Shown piece after piece: positions 1 through 8,208 of a stretch of DNA of 17,315 nucleotides. The stretch's first letter is position 1, and each line of letters starts with the position of its first letter. This DNA is from Alkalimonas sp. (GTDB lineage: Bacteria > Pseudomonadota > Gammaproteobacteria > Enterobacterales > Alteromonadaceae). A program made the translations under genes and the position numbers. Under the pieces are notes generated by a model. It was not told the origin of the DNA, did no database searches, and saw only the letters and a program-made list of their open reading frames with translations. The stretch covers positions 1-17,315 of the forward strand of contig JAIUMG010000027.1 in NCBI GenBank assembly GCA_022565655.1, written 5' to 3'.

Positions 1-685
1 TGACTTTGCCTATCGGCTGAAATTTTATGCCAACAAATGTCAAACTGCGAGCCAACCGTGGTTCCATCATCACAAAACCATGGTAGCGCCTCGTTTGCAT
101 CGCCATAGCGGTAGCTGCTAAGTAAAGGCAGATGGCAATGTAAGGAAAGCAGCGTAGCTCGGTTTCAGAGAATACCTGCTCGTTAATCGCACCGGTTGCA
201 GCGCCTTTAAATTGATCGATTGCCCGTTTACGAAAGTTTTCCGGTACCGCTAAACGGGATATTTCACAGATAGACTCGCGCGGAAAGTTTGCTGGTGATA
301 GTTCGGGGTGATTGATGGCTTCGCTACAAAACTGTTCCAGCGGTAATAACTCATCCGGGCCATTGGAACCAATCAACCGAACGGTACCAGCAAGGCTTTT
401 AGAGCTGAGGTGACGCACAAAACAATGAATGGCACGCGCATCAAACTCATCGCACTCTTCGTAGCTGTCTTTTACATCTTCAAAATGCAACTCTTCACAG
501 TAAACTTGGTGGCGCAGACGGTATACTTCATGTTTTAAGGCTTCATCCGTTGCAATTTGCGGGCGTAAATACTGCGAAAAGTGTCTTGAAATCACTTTAG
601 CATCATTGCTGGCTAATGACGTCATTGCCTTCTTAACTACGCCACCAATAATCGGCTTCTCTGCAAGAGTTTTCAATTTTCTCAT
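1..685 (-). CDS. PEP-CTERM/exosortase-associated acyltransferase (autoinducer-synthase/FeeM-like), 3' end beyond the window
   Basis: The reading frame starts at ATG 683-685 and stays open for 228 codons to the left edge, so the C-terminus is missing. It resembles the PEP-CTERM/exosortase system-associated acyltransferases, a GNAT-fold family related to N-acyl-homoserine-lactone synthases and N-acyl amino acid synthases. Visible motifs are YRLRHQVYCEE at residues 55-65, GTVRL at 100-104, EISRLAV at 141-147 and MEPRLAR at 207-213, then a GIKFQPIG segment. A positively charged stretch of about 35 residues precedes the conserved core. Family knowledge suggests transfer of an acyl chain from a carrier to an amino group; the substrate is unknown. 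The gene lies 56 bases downstream of the patatin-like gene on the same strand, so the two are probably co-transcribed. The ribosome-binding site is weak, but no upstream in-frame start fits better. The family call is fairly firm; the chemistry is not known. Confidence 0.85.
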   Translation of the reverse strand, partial: MRKLKTLAEKPIIGGVVKKAMTSLASNDAKVISRHFSQYLRPQIATDEALKHEVYRLRHQVYCEELHFEDVKDSYEECDEFDARAIHCFVRHLSSKSLAGTVRLIGSNGPDELLPLEQFCSEAINHPELSPANFPRESICEISRLAVPENFRKRAIDQFKGAATGAINEQVFSETELRCFPYIAICLYLAATAMAMQTRRYHGFVMMEPRLARSLTFVGIKFQPIGKV

Positions 686-741
686 GGTGCTATCATCAGA
701 TGTTCAGGGTCTATTCATGGAATCTTTAGTATGGCTGTAGT

Positions 742-1584
742 TTAGTTGCGAAGCCAGTTTAATTTTAATGGAATCACCTGCATCGTGGTTTCGTAGCCCA
801 AACGCAATAGTTGTAGCTTGGTCTCTAAGGGTAAACTGAAATCAACGGATGAAACATCGCCGGTATTAATCAGCACCGTATTATGCCAGTACTCGGCATG
901 CACATATTCACGCGACACGGCACTCATAAAGGTTTGGATCAGCATATTAAGATAGGATATCACTGGAAAAAATCGATTGCGGCTGACAGGCCGATCTTCG
1001 ATGTCACTTTTTAAGCGAAAGCAAACGGCAGGTATTTGTCGGCCCGACCAATTCTGGTGCAACGCATCTTCAGATAAAATCACACCATCGGCCATGATAT
1101 GGCTTTCAAAACTTTTGAAGGAAAACAGCAAAGGGATCGACATTGAGTAACGGATCGCTTGGGAGATTTTGATATGGGGGGTCAGCTTTTTATTAAACAA
1201 TACCGGCCCACCGCCATTGATATCGGTCGCCAGCACATGCAAATCCAGCTCGACATCGGCAAAGGTTTTCCCTTCTAATTTGTCGTCCAGCCACTGCTCA
1301 AACCGATTGCCATCGGACAAACCACCCGTTCTGAGCAATGACCAGAAGGAAAACTCCTTAAACTGTTTAAAGTCAGTTTCCATGGCCAGCTTTTTCATCG
1401 AATCCAATGACCAACCAACTGCATAAAGCGCTGCGATAATACTGCCGCCGGAAACGCCAACCAGGTGATTAAAAGACAGCTTCATTTCCTTTAATGCCAT
1501 CAGAATACCTATATAACAGCATAAACGCGTACCACCACCCGAGAATATCGGCACGATCTCCCGCTCCAGAGGCTGAACCAGCAT
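742..1584 (-). CDS. patatin-like phospholipase
   Basis: This 280-residue cytosolic-type protein has the full patatin signature. A glycine-rich oxyanion loop SGGGTR lies at residues 15-20, the nucleophile elbow GVSGG at 43-47 (Ser45), and the catalytic Asp-Gly pair at D166-G167, giving the Ser-Asp dyad of lipid acyl hydrolases. No signal peptide or long membrane segment is seen. The start at 1584 is supported by AAGGA eight bases upstream. Members of the family cleave acyl esters of phospholipids or other lipids; the real substrate is unknown. It is followed 56 bases later by an acyltransferase of the exosortase-associated type, so a released fatty acid or lysolipid could feed or counteract that enzyme (inference). 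It is divergent from the serine protease gene, with about 110 bases between the two starts. Confidence 0.88.
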   Translation of the reverse strand: MLVQPLEREIVPIFSGGGTRLCCYIGILMALKEMKLSFNHLVGVSGGSIIAALYAVGWSLDSMKKLAMETDFKQFKEFSFWSLLRTGGLSDGNRFEQWLDDKLEGKTFADVELDLHVLATDINGGGPVLFNKKLTPHIKISQAIRYSMSIPLLFSFKSFESHIMADGVILSEDALHQNWSGRQIPAVCFRLKSDIEDRPVSRNRFFPVISYLNMLIQTFMSAVSREYVHAEYWHNTVLINTGDVSSVDFSLPLETKLQLLRLGYETTMQVIPLKLNWLRN

Positions 1585-1600
1585 AATGTGATCCTTTTAA

Positions 1601-1616
1601 AGGTTCTGCTTTTGCA
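1601..1616 (+). promoter_or_regulatory. candidate sigma-54 (-24/-12) promoter for the protease-prsK-prsR operon
   Basis: GG at 1602-1603 and GC at 1614-1615 are exactly ten bases apart, and the -12 side reads TTGCA as in the sigma-54 consensus. The -24 side keeps only GG and the C at 1606, so it is a partial match. A transcript would begin near 1627, about 67 bases before the chosen protease start. The element lies in the divergent region and points at the operon that encodes PrsR, itself a sigma-54 activator, so autoregulation is plausible. Confidence 0.45.
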
Positions 1617-1693
1617 AAAACGACACAATGCGATACACTGAGATGTGATCGATTATGCCCCTACCCGCTGAGTTTAGACCAAGGATGATAAAA

Positions 1694-2434
1694 ATGCGTT
1701 TGCTGATTGGTTGGATCCTTTTATTTAGTGGCTCACTTCAAGCTTCGGACTTGGTTGAGCTTATCCCTGAAATTAAACCTTCTGTTGTTGCTATTGCTGT
1801 GCATAATCCAACGGCTTCACCTCGTATTCGGTTTGTAGGCACAGGCTTTGTGGTTGGCAATGGCAAGCAGGTGGTGACCAATTATCACGTGATTGGTAAA
1901 GCTCTGGACGAAGGGAGACGAGAAACTTATGTAGTCGTCTCTGGTTCAGCAAGAAACCTCACTGTGCACCCCATGGTTAATCGCCTCAATGCGCCTCAGT
2001 ATGACTTGGCTATTATTGAGATTGAAGAAACTTTACCTGCCTTAGTACTGGCCGATGATGACTATACAGCGGAAGGAACGTACATCGCCTTTACTGGCTT
2101 CCCAATTTCAAATGTATTAGGACTGTACCCGGCAACCCACCAGGGCATCATCGCCGCCGTCACCCCTATTGCTATTCCAGCTGACAATTCCAGAGATTTA
2201 CATATCCAGGCGCTGCGTCAGCTACGTGAACCTTACCTGGTCTATCAGTTGGATGCCACCGCCTATCCTGGTAATAGTGGCAGCCCCTTGATTAACGTCA
2301 AAACGGGTAAGGTGATTGGTGTCATCAATATGGTGCATGTAAAAACCACCCGTGAGGCCGTACTGAGCGATCCAAGCGGCATCAGTTACGCAATTCCTGT
2401 CCGCCATGTTCGTGAGTTGCTGCAACAGCCGTAA
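1694..2434 (+). CDS. exported trypsin-like serine protease
   Basis: From ATG 1694 the protein is 246 residues. I chose this start because AAGG lies nine bases upstream and it begins a clean signal peptide, with a hydrophobic core and SLQA before the mature protein. Longer in-frame starts at 1655 and 1685 are possible. The mature part is a chymotrypsin-fold, DegP/HtrA-like catalytic domain with the triad His65 (TNYHV), Asp104 (YDLAI) and Ser195 (GNSGSP). No PDZ domain follows, so it is shorter than DegP/DegS. It should act in the periplasm or at the surface. prsK starts 14 bases after its stop, so protease, kinase and regulator are probably co-transcribed. It may process a surface protein or take part in sensing by PrsK; both are inference. 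Confidence 0.87.
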   Translation: MRLLIGWILLFSGSLQASDLVELIPEIKPSVVAIAVHNPTASPRIRFVGTGFVVGNGKQVVTNYHVIGKALDEGRRETYVVVSGSARNLTVHPMVNRLNAPQYDLAIIEIEETLPALVLADDDYTAEGTYIAFTGFPISNVLGLYPATHQGIIAAVTPIAIPADNSRDLHIQALRQLREPYLVYQLDATAYPGNSGSPLINVKTGKVIGVINMVHVKTTREAVLSDPSGISYAIPVRHVRELLQQP

Positions 2435-2448
2435 GCACAAGGACCACC

Positions 2449-4476
2449 ATGACAGAGTTTTGGAGCCAGCTGGCACTGGACAGAATTGGTTTCGGCCTGG
2501 CAACCGCGGGCTATTTATTCTTTTTTGCCCTGTTATTAACGGTTAAAGCCCGCAATGTGCCCAGAAGCTTGTTGCTGGCGTTCTCACTGGCGACAGCTTG
2601 CTGGGCACTAAGCTATGCCACTTTAGCCATTGTTCCTTATCAGTCGTTAGTATCCATCTGGCTGGAAAATACCCGCCTGTTGCTAATGATGCTGTTTTTG
2701 TATGCCGCCCTGCACATTAGTCAGAACTCTCTTACAAGCTTTTTTAGCCGTACCGCTGTCTGGCTAAGTTGCTTGCTGATGCTGTCTTGGTCGCTTACCG
2801 CTCATTACGAACTCTTGTCGTTAAATAGCCTAGTCAGTGGCCAACTGCTGTTGAGCATCTTCATTTTGGCGCTACTCGAAGCGTTATACCGCAAAGCCGG
2901 TGATGAGCGATGGCAGTTTAAGCCGCTGATTTTTGCGCTCAGTATTTGTGTGCTATTCGACTTTGTCTTGCTAGCCGAAGCCACTTTATTTCAGCGAATT
3001 GATGATCAGCTCTGGGCGACCAGAGGCTATGTCAATGTACTGATGATCCCATTGCTGGTGATTTCAGTTCGTCGGATTAAAGCCTGGAATATCCGCGTGT
3101 ACATCTCGCGCGATATCGTATTGCAAAGCTCGTTGGTTCTGGGTACAGGCGCTTATTTGTGCTTACTGGCTCTGGCTGGCTTTTATATCCGCTTTAGCGG
3201 CGGTGCTTGGTCTCAATTGCTGCAGGCTGTATTTGTGGTACTGGGTTTTGCTATTTTGGCCGTGCTGGTTCTGTCAGAAAACATACGACGACGCCTAAAA
3301 GTTTTTATTGAAAAACACTTTTTTGAAAATACCTTCGATTACCGGGTGAAATGGCTAGAACTAACTCACCGCTTGCGACAAATTGACTTCAATAAAGATA
3401 ATGTACACCAACAATGTTTGAATACTTGGTTGCAGGCCATTGGTTATACCCGTGGCGTATTAATACGAGTACAGCAGAAACAAATCAATGTGCTGGCTTT
3501 AAGTAACCGACAAGAGCTAACCCAGCACGAAATGGCTATTCTGGAGCATTACATGACTAAGTTTCCCGATAGCAACTGGATGATTGATTTACAGCAACCC
3601 AATGACCCCTTTGTACAGAGCTTGTCGTTCCCGGTAAAGAGCATCAATACCCAATTAATTATTCCTATTCGCTCCAAAGAAGGACTGTGGGGTTTATGCC
3701 TGATGAATGCTGAAAGCAATTTGCAACTCAAGCTAAACTGGGAGTTGCGTGATTACTTGATCGCCGTCACCGAGCAAGTTGCGAGCTATTTATTTTTACT
3801 GGAAGCCAGCCATAAGCTGATGGAAAATGCCCAGTTTGCCGCCTTCAACCGTATGTCGGCATTTGTGGTGCACGATTTAAAAAATATTAAAGCGCAGATA
3901 GATCTGCTGCTAAAAAATGCTGAGAAGCATCGTGACAACCCAGAGTTTATTGCCGATGCCTTTGATACTATGGCAGCCACACAACAGCGCATGCAGAAGA
4001 TGCTGGCACAGCTGATGAACAAAGACCGCACTGAGGATAAGGGTTCACGTATCAATGTAGCTACAGCAATCCAACAACTACTGAATGAACGTTGCAAGGG
4101 ACAACTGCCCTTACCTACACTATATGTCGAACATGACCTGATGCTCTCGCTTGATAAAGAACGTTTTTGTAATGTGCTGTTTCATTTAATCGATAATGCC
4201 CAGTATGCCACGCCAGCCGATGGCGAGGTGAAGTTGCACTTATCGCATAACGACAACGCTATGATACTCAAAATCCAGGACACCGGTTGTGGCATGAGTC
4301 AGGACTTTATTGAGCATCGGCTCTATAAGCCTTTTGACTCGACCAAAGGCAATGCAGGCATGGGAATTGGTGCTTACGATGCCTTGCTATTTGCCCAGCA
4401 ACTAGGTGGACAGCTTCAGGTTGAAAGCCAAACGGGGGTAGGGACTACCTTTACCATGCAACTTCCATTAAACTAG
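2449..4476 (+). CDS. prsK: PEP-CTERM system membrane sensor histidine kinase PrsK
   Basis: This 675-residue kinase begins with about nine hydrophobic segments (roughly residues 8-285), followed by a GAF-like sensory region (about 320-445) and a kinase core. The H-box has the PrsK-type sequence FVVHDLKN with His475, the N-box includes Asn583, G1 is DTGCGM at 611-616 and G2 is GMGIGA at 637-642. The atypical VHDLKN phosphorylation motif and the many membrane spans fit the PrsK family rather than ordinary HisKA kinases. The start has AAGGA in the short gap after the protease gene. It should autophosphorylate at His475 and pass phosphate to Asp50 of the adjacent PrsR. In genomes with PEP-CTERM/exosortase systems this pair is linked to control of surface polysaccharide and PEP-CTERM protein genes. 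The input signal is unknown. Confidence 0.92.
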   Translation: MTEFWSQLALDRIGFGLATAGYLFFFALLLTVKARNVPRSLLLAFSLATACWALSYATLAIVPYQSLVSIWLENTRLLLMMLFLYAALHISQNSLTSFFSRTAVWLSCLLMLSWSLTAHYELLSLNSLVSGQLLLSIFILALLEALYRKAGDERWQFKPLIFALSICVLFDFVLLAEATLFQRIDDQLWATRGYVNVLMIPLLVISVRRIKAWNIRVYISRDIVLQSSLVLGTGAYLCLLALAGFYIRFSGGAWSQLLQAVFVVLGFAILAVLVLSENIRRRLKVFIEKHFFENTFDYRVKWLELTHRLRQIDFNKDNVHQQCLNTWLQAIGYTRGVLIRVQQKQINVLALSNRQELTQHEMAILEHYMTKFPDSNWMIDLQQPNDPFVQSLSFPVKSINTQLIIPIRSKEGLWGLCLMNAESNLQLKLNWELRDYLIAVTEQVASYLFLLEASHKLMENAQFAAFNRMSAFVVHDLKNIKAQIDLLLKNAEKHRDNPEFIADAFDTMAATQQRMQKMLAQLMNKDRTEDKGSRINVATAIQQLLNERCKGQLPLPTLYVEHDLMLSLDKERFCNVLFHLIDNAQYATPADGEVKLHLSHNDNAMILKIQDTGCGMSQDFIEHRLYKPFDSTKGNAGMGIGAYDALLFAQQLGGQLQVESQTGVGTTFTMQLPLN

Positions 4477-4546
4477 AGAATGTTTATCTTTAGCGACGAC
4501 ATAGAACAAGTACCTTCATAAGAGCAATGAAGACAAGGATTGTGCC

Positions 4547-5911
4547 ATGAAAACATTATTAATTATCGAAGATGATCTCGGCATTCAGAAGCAGCTGAAA
4601 TGGAGCCTGCCAGATTATGAACTAGTCTTTGCTGAAGATCGTAGCTCAGCGTTAACCCAGGTCAGACGGTATGAACCTGCAGTGGTGACACTTGATCTCG
4701 GCCTGCCACCTGATGCCAGCAACGCCTCTGAAGGGCTTGCTTGTTTAACCGACATTCTGGCCATCCACCCCGACTGCAAGGTTATTATTATCACGGGTAG
4801 TACCGATAAAGAACATGCACTCAAGGCCATCAACCTTGGAGCTTACGACTATTACCAGAAGCCAATTGATCCCGATGTTTTGAACGTTATTCTGGCCAGA
4901 GCTTTTAAATTATCGGCTCTGGAGCAAGAGAACCAAAGTTTGCGCAGTTCGGGCTTGCATCAACAGGATATTATCGGCAATAGCGATAGCATTTTGAAAG
5001 CCTGTCGTATGGTTGAAAAAATAGCGCCCACCGAAATCACTACCTTACTGCAAGGTGAAAGCGGAACCGGTAAAGAAGTATTTGCCCGCAGCATTCATAA
5101 GCAAAGCCCACGCGTTGATAAACCCTTTGTCGCCATCAATTGTGCCTCTATTCCTGAAAACCTGCTGGAAAGCGAGTTATTCGGTTATGAAAAAGGCGCC
5201 TTTACCGGTGCCAATAAAACCACCTTAGGTAAAATTGAATGCGCCAGTGGCGGCACCCTGCTGCTGGATGAGATAGGCGATATGCCACTTAGTCTGCAAG
5301 CGAAAATGCTACGTTTTCTGCAGGAACGCGTTATTGAGCGCATAGGTGGTCGCCAAGTGATTGAGGTAGATGTACGAGTCATCTGTGCAACCCATCGTAA
5401 CCTGTCCGAGATGGTCGCCGAGCAAACGTTCCGTGAGGATTTGTACTACCGCATTAGTGAAATGACCTTGTTTATTCCGCCATTGCGTGACCGTGGCCAT
5501 GATGTTGTAATTATCGCTAAAGCCTTACTGCACAAGTTTAACCAGGAATTTAAAACTCAGGTGCATACGTTTTCTGAAGATGCCATCCAGGCCTTACTCA
5601 ACCATCGCTGGCCGGGTAATATTCGTGAGTTGCAAAATAAACTCAAATCAGCGGTGATTCTAGCCGACAGCAAGCAAATCACCGCTGACGATCTCGGTTT
5701 GCATGCTGATCAGGAACAAAATGTACCACGCACCCTGCGCAAGGTTCGTGAAGATGCCGAAACCCAGGCTATTCGCGAAGCCTTTACCCTAAGCAATGGC
5801 AACCTATCGAAAACAGCCGATCTGCTGGGGGTCACCCGCCCTACTCTGTACTCGCTGATTGAAAAATATCAGATGCTGGATTTGCGTAACAATGAAGTTC
5901 AAAGTACCTGA
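4547..5911 (+). CDS. prsR: PEP-CTERM system sigma-54-dependent response regulator PrsR
   Basis: A 454-residue NtrC-family regulator. The receiver domain (1-120) has acidic residues E8, D9 and D10 and the phospho-acceptor Asp50 in VVTLDLG. The AAA+ domain (about 143-375) has Walker A GESGTGKE at 170-177, the sigma-54 contact loop GAFTGA at 217-222, Walker B GGTLLLDE at 235-242, FREDLYYR near 295-302 and WPGNIREL at 355-362. A Fis-type helix-turn-helix ends the protein (about 404-440). All residues needed for phosphorylation, ATP hydrolysis and sigma-54 activation are present. It follows prsK by 70 bases with AAGGA eight bases before the ATG. Its targets probably include the two -24/-12 elements described in this window, but this is inferred from sequence only. 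Confidence 0.93.
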   Translation: MKTLLIIEDDLGIQKQLKWSLPDYELVFAEDRSSALTQVRRYEPAVVTLDLGLPPDASNASEGLACLTDILAIHPDCKVIIITGSTDKEHALKAINLGAYDYYQKPIDPDVLNVILARAFKLSALEQENQSLRSSGLHQQDIIGNSDSILKACRMVEKIAPTEITTLLQGESGTGKEVFARSIHKQSPRVDKPFVAINCASIPENLLESELFGYEKGAFTGANKTTLGKIECASGGTLLLDEIGDMPLSLQAKMLRFLQERVIERIGGRQVIEVDVRVICATHRNLSEMVAEQTFREDLYYRISEMTLFIPPLRDRGHDVVIIAKALLHKFNQEFKTQVHTFSEDAIQALLNHRWPGNIRELQNKLKSAVILADSKQITADDLGLHADQEQNVPRTLRKVREDAETQAIREAFTLSNGNLSKTADLLGVTRPTLYSLIEKYQMLDLRNNEVQST

Positions 5912-5923
5912 TGAGGATGCTCG

Positions 5924-5964
5924 CACTTACCTCAAGATGCAGCTCTAGTACTTGAGGTAACGTG
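5924..5964. terminator. hairpin between the convergent prsR and nucleotidyltransferase genes
   Basis: TTACCTCAAG at 5927-5936 is perfectly complementary to CTTGAGGTAA at 5951-5960, with a 14-base loop. A further CAC/GTG pairing is possible across a one-base bulge. It lies 13 bases after the prsR stop and 24 bases before the end of the opposing gene. No U-tract follows on either strand, so it is not a textbook intrinsic terminator. It may block or protect converging transcripts. Confidence 0.5.
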
Positions 5965-5987
5965 GGTAGTATTTACGTTCTGCATAT

Positions 5988-7094
5988 CTATCGACGCTCT
6001 GGCTCAAAATAGCTTTTACCTAGCAATGCAACGAGCAGCCCTTTACTGCTCTTTGCCAATAAATGCCATATAAGAATAGGTAGCGGCATTTTAAGCCAAT
6101 GCCCCCTCAACCAGACCAACCAATCAGCCATTTTATGTGGCCAGCGGTCAATAACTGGATGCCTGGGACAAAGCACACGCAAAAACATAGCATCGAGCAA
6201 CCGCATTCGTAGCTTATTCGGCCGCACTTTATCCAGTTGCTGGCGAAAACTCTTTGGAATAGGACTATGCAGTAGAGTTTCGCAGTAGCGGCTGGCTAGG
6301 AATAATTCAAACTCAAAACCGGTTTGCTGGGCAAGTTGCACCAGCTGCTGCCAGTCTTGTTCAGTACACTGTGAAAAAAGCAGATGCAGATCAGTCAGAT
6401 CACGAAACGCATTTTTAAAATCTTCATTGAACAACAAGTGGATCAAGCTATGCAGTGTCAACCCAGCTAAGCTAAGCATCTTGTGGCCTTCTGCAGATAC
6501 CTGTAAATGGCTGTCAAAAAAGTGCATCTCAGGTGCCCTACCAGACACTGGTGGCACCAAATTATGGTGTATATCCAGCACAGTACCACGGCTGTGGTGG
6601 CGTACCGGTGGGATCTCGTGCGTCCAGCGCCTGTAGTAACGTTGGTCATAATCAGACATTGGTTCGGAAAAATAACCATGCAAGCTAAGCCGTTGCTCGA
6701 CCGCTATGATAGCCTCTTTGGGCACTAAAATATCAATATCACTATAAGTCCGCCCTTTGCCGACAGATAGACGATAGCCTAATGAGTAGGCAGCACCTTT
6801 GAGGAATACAGGTTCCACATTGAGAGGTGCAAACAGCCGGACCAACTCATCCGCTTCAAAAAGCACCTGGTGACATTGTTTGTTAGCTAACACTTCAGTA
6901 TTCAGCATGTGGTGCTTGGCGTAGTCAGGCAGCTGCTCAAAGAGCTGATTGACTCGAAGCTGCTCAGCATAGCGAGCCAACAGCTGCTGATGACGAAGAA
7001 TACGGATAACTGGCACCCATTGTGCCTCATCGAGCTGCAATGCTCGCTCAGGCACAATGAATAGCTGAATAATGAGGTTAGCAAGATCCATCAA
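5988..7094 (-). CDS. uncharacterised nucleotidyltransferase family protein (HPr-rel-A cassette)
   Basis: This 368-residue protein matches the pattern of the uncharacterised nucleotidyltransferase family (NTP_transf_5-like). FLKGAAY at about residues 97-103 is followed by the active-site motif YSDIDILV, with the metal-binding pair Asp119 and Asp121, and a third carboxylate, Asp174, in the LDIHHNLVP segment. The conserved HEIPP stretch precedes it. The remainder is mostly helical with no signal peptide. Its start overlaps the end of the HPr-kinase-like gene by 17 bases, showing tight translational coupling. Members of the fold transfer a nucleoside monophosphate to a protein, nucleotide or small molecule; the acceptor here is unknown. 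It is the last gene of the cassette, so a role in modifying the same target as the kinase is a reasonable guess. Starts at 7094 and 7091 are equally possible. Confidence 0.8.
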   Translation of the reverse strand: MMDLANLIIQLFIVPERALQLDEAQWVPVIRILRHQQLLARYAEQLRVNQLFEQLPDYAKHHMLNTEVLANKQCHQVLFEADELVRLFAPLNVEPVFLKGAAYSLGYRLSVGKGRTYSDIDILVPKEAIIAVEQRLSLHGYFSEPMSDYDQRYYRRWTHEIPPVRHHSRGTVLDIHHNLVPPVSGRAPEMHFFDSHLQVSAEGHKMLSLAGLTLHSLIHLLFNEDFKNAFRDLTDLHLLFSQCTEQDWQQLVQLAQQTGFEFELFLASRYCETLLHSPIPKSFRQQLDKVRPNKLRMRLLDAMFLRVLCPRHPVIDRWPHKMADWLVWLRGHWLKMPLPILIWHLLAKSSKGLLVALLGKSYFEPERR

Positions 7095-7950
7095 TTAGCT
7101 CTTGTAGTAAAAACTCAGACACAGCGGATAAATCATTGTAAAAAATTTCAAAACTTGGTACCTGCTCAATCACATTGCATAGCGTACTAAACCCCTGTGT
7201 GCCAATAACACCATAGTTAAATGCATTGGTGGCAAATTGCATGAAACCTTGTGTTTTCGTCAATTGGTAAATATCCAGCGTCGTATCCACCTTATAGTTA
7301 GGAAATACAATACCGACGATTTCAGCAGGTTCTGTATGTTGTTGCCAACTGGATTCTGGCGGAGATAAATGGATCACATCGCCTTTGTGGGTATCTGAAG
7401 CTACGGTAGAGAAGTTTCCTTCAGGAAACCACGCTTTAGCGAGCTGAATAGAGTTATTTTTTAAACAAATCGGCCTAACAAAGGGAGTAACCTGTCGGCT
7501 GTGAGGCTGGATCAACGCCATTTCATCAGATAATAACCGCCAGCCATGAAAAGCTAACCAAGCTGTGAGGGTGCTCTTGCCTGAGCCAGGCGGTGCAGGA
7601 AACAAGATTGCTTTATTACCTTTAGCGAGCACAGCAGCGTGAATAATCACATATTGCATTTCGTGACTGGCCACACACCAGTTCATACCCCACTCCAACA
7701 TGGCATAAGCTTGCTGTTGCTGTAGAGGCTGAAATGGTTCTTGTTGATCAGAAAAAAAACGTGCTTGTGGTCGATAAAATTTACGTATGCCCTCTGCTTT
7801 TTGTACCGACACAAAATAGTCAGGACACTCGGCTGAGTCAATAAGACGGGGGCCATACACTTGCTTCAAATTACTGGCTACAAATGGAATGTCCGTTTTG
7901 ACTTCGAAGCAGAATGGCGGCAGTAGTAAATACTGAACGCTAGAACTCAT
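7078..7950 (-). CDS. HPr-kinase-related kinase, HPr-rel-A type
   Basis: A 290-residue protein related to the C-terminal catalytic domain of HPr kinase/phosphorylase. It shows HAAVLAKGNKAILF (His104 onward), the P-loop PAPPGSGKST at 118-127 with Lys125 and Ser126, and LLSDEMALI with Asp142-Glu143, the arrangement typical of the family. The N-terminal 100 residues do not resemble the HprK regulatory domain. It overlaps the upstream PqqD-like gene by 11 bases and the downstream nucleotidyltransferase by 17. The trio PqqD-like, HprK-related and nucleotidyltransferase is the set called the HPr-rel-A system in protein-family databases, whose biochemical role I do not know to be established. By homology it should phosphorylate Ser on a protein or peptide. 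HPr itself is unlikely as the target, since no phosphotransferase genes are nearby. Confidence 0.85.
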   Translation of the reverse strand: MSSSVQYLLLPPFCFEVKTDIPFVASNLKQVYGPRLIDSAECPDYFVSVQKAEGIRKFYRPQARFFSDQQEPFQPLQQQQAYAMLEWGMNWCVASHEMQYVIIHAAVLAKGNKAILFPAPPGSGKSTLTAWLAFHGWRLLSDEMALIQPHSRQVTPFVRPICLKNNSIQLAKAWFPEGNFSTVASDTHKGDVIHLSPPESSWQQHTEPAEIVGIVFPNYKVDTTLDIYQLTKTQGFMQFATNAFNYGVIGTQGFSTLCNVIEQVPSFEIFYNDLSAVSEFLLQELIDGSC

Positions 7951-8179
7951 CAGATGATTCTGTATAAAATAAAGGAAGCTTGATCATCCTAGACAGTGAT
8001 ACTATTTCTTCTGGCTGAACAGTGGTATCGATTTCTGTAGCAAAGAGCAGCTTTGCCAGCTGCTCTTTCGATAGAGACACACCGAGAGTTTCGCCTGTGA
8101 CCTGATTAAAAAAGACAGTACCAGACTCATCAGAAAAACTATGAGTAATCACATGGTCTTGCAAAGCATCATTCAACAT
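7940..8179 (-). CDS. PqqD-family peptide chaperone of the HPr-rel-A cassette
   Basis: From ATG 8179 this is a 79-residue protein; a TTG at 8200 would add seven residues. I prefer the ATG, although neither start has a clear ribosome-binding site and translation is probably coupled to the upstream gene. The sequence has the PqqD outline: beta strands around GTVFFNQVTGETLGV, then a short helix with SKEQLAKLLF and a helical tail. Proteins of this fold (RiPP recognition elements) bind a peptide or protein segment and present it to a modifying enzyme. It lies between the Tat-signal protein and the HPr-related kinase and overlaps the kinase by 11 bases, which suggests it delivers a substrate to that kinase. 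The small size limits certainty. Confidence 0.72.
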   Translation of the reverse strand: MLNDALQDHVITHSFSDESGTVFFNQVTGETLGVSLSKEQLAKLLFATEIDTTVQPEEIVSLSRMIKLPLFYTESSDEF

Positions 8180-8208
8180 GAGAGTTCGCTTTTGCAACAA
8201 TAATTAGA

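Noticed and set aside
1667..1680. GG-N10-GC pattern on the minus strand that could be a sigma-54 promoter for the patatin-acyltransferase operon
   Set aside because: The -12 side reads CAGC instead of TTGC and only TGG matches at -24; this level of match is common by chance.
7180..8200. The HPr-kinase-like gene as a true HprK of carbon catabolite control
   Set aside because: The N-terminal HprK regulatory domain is missing, no HPr or phosphotransferase genes are adjacent, and the neighbours are a PqqD-like protein and a nucleotidyltransferase.
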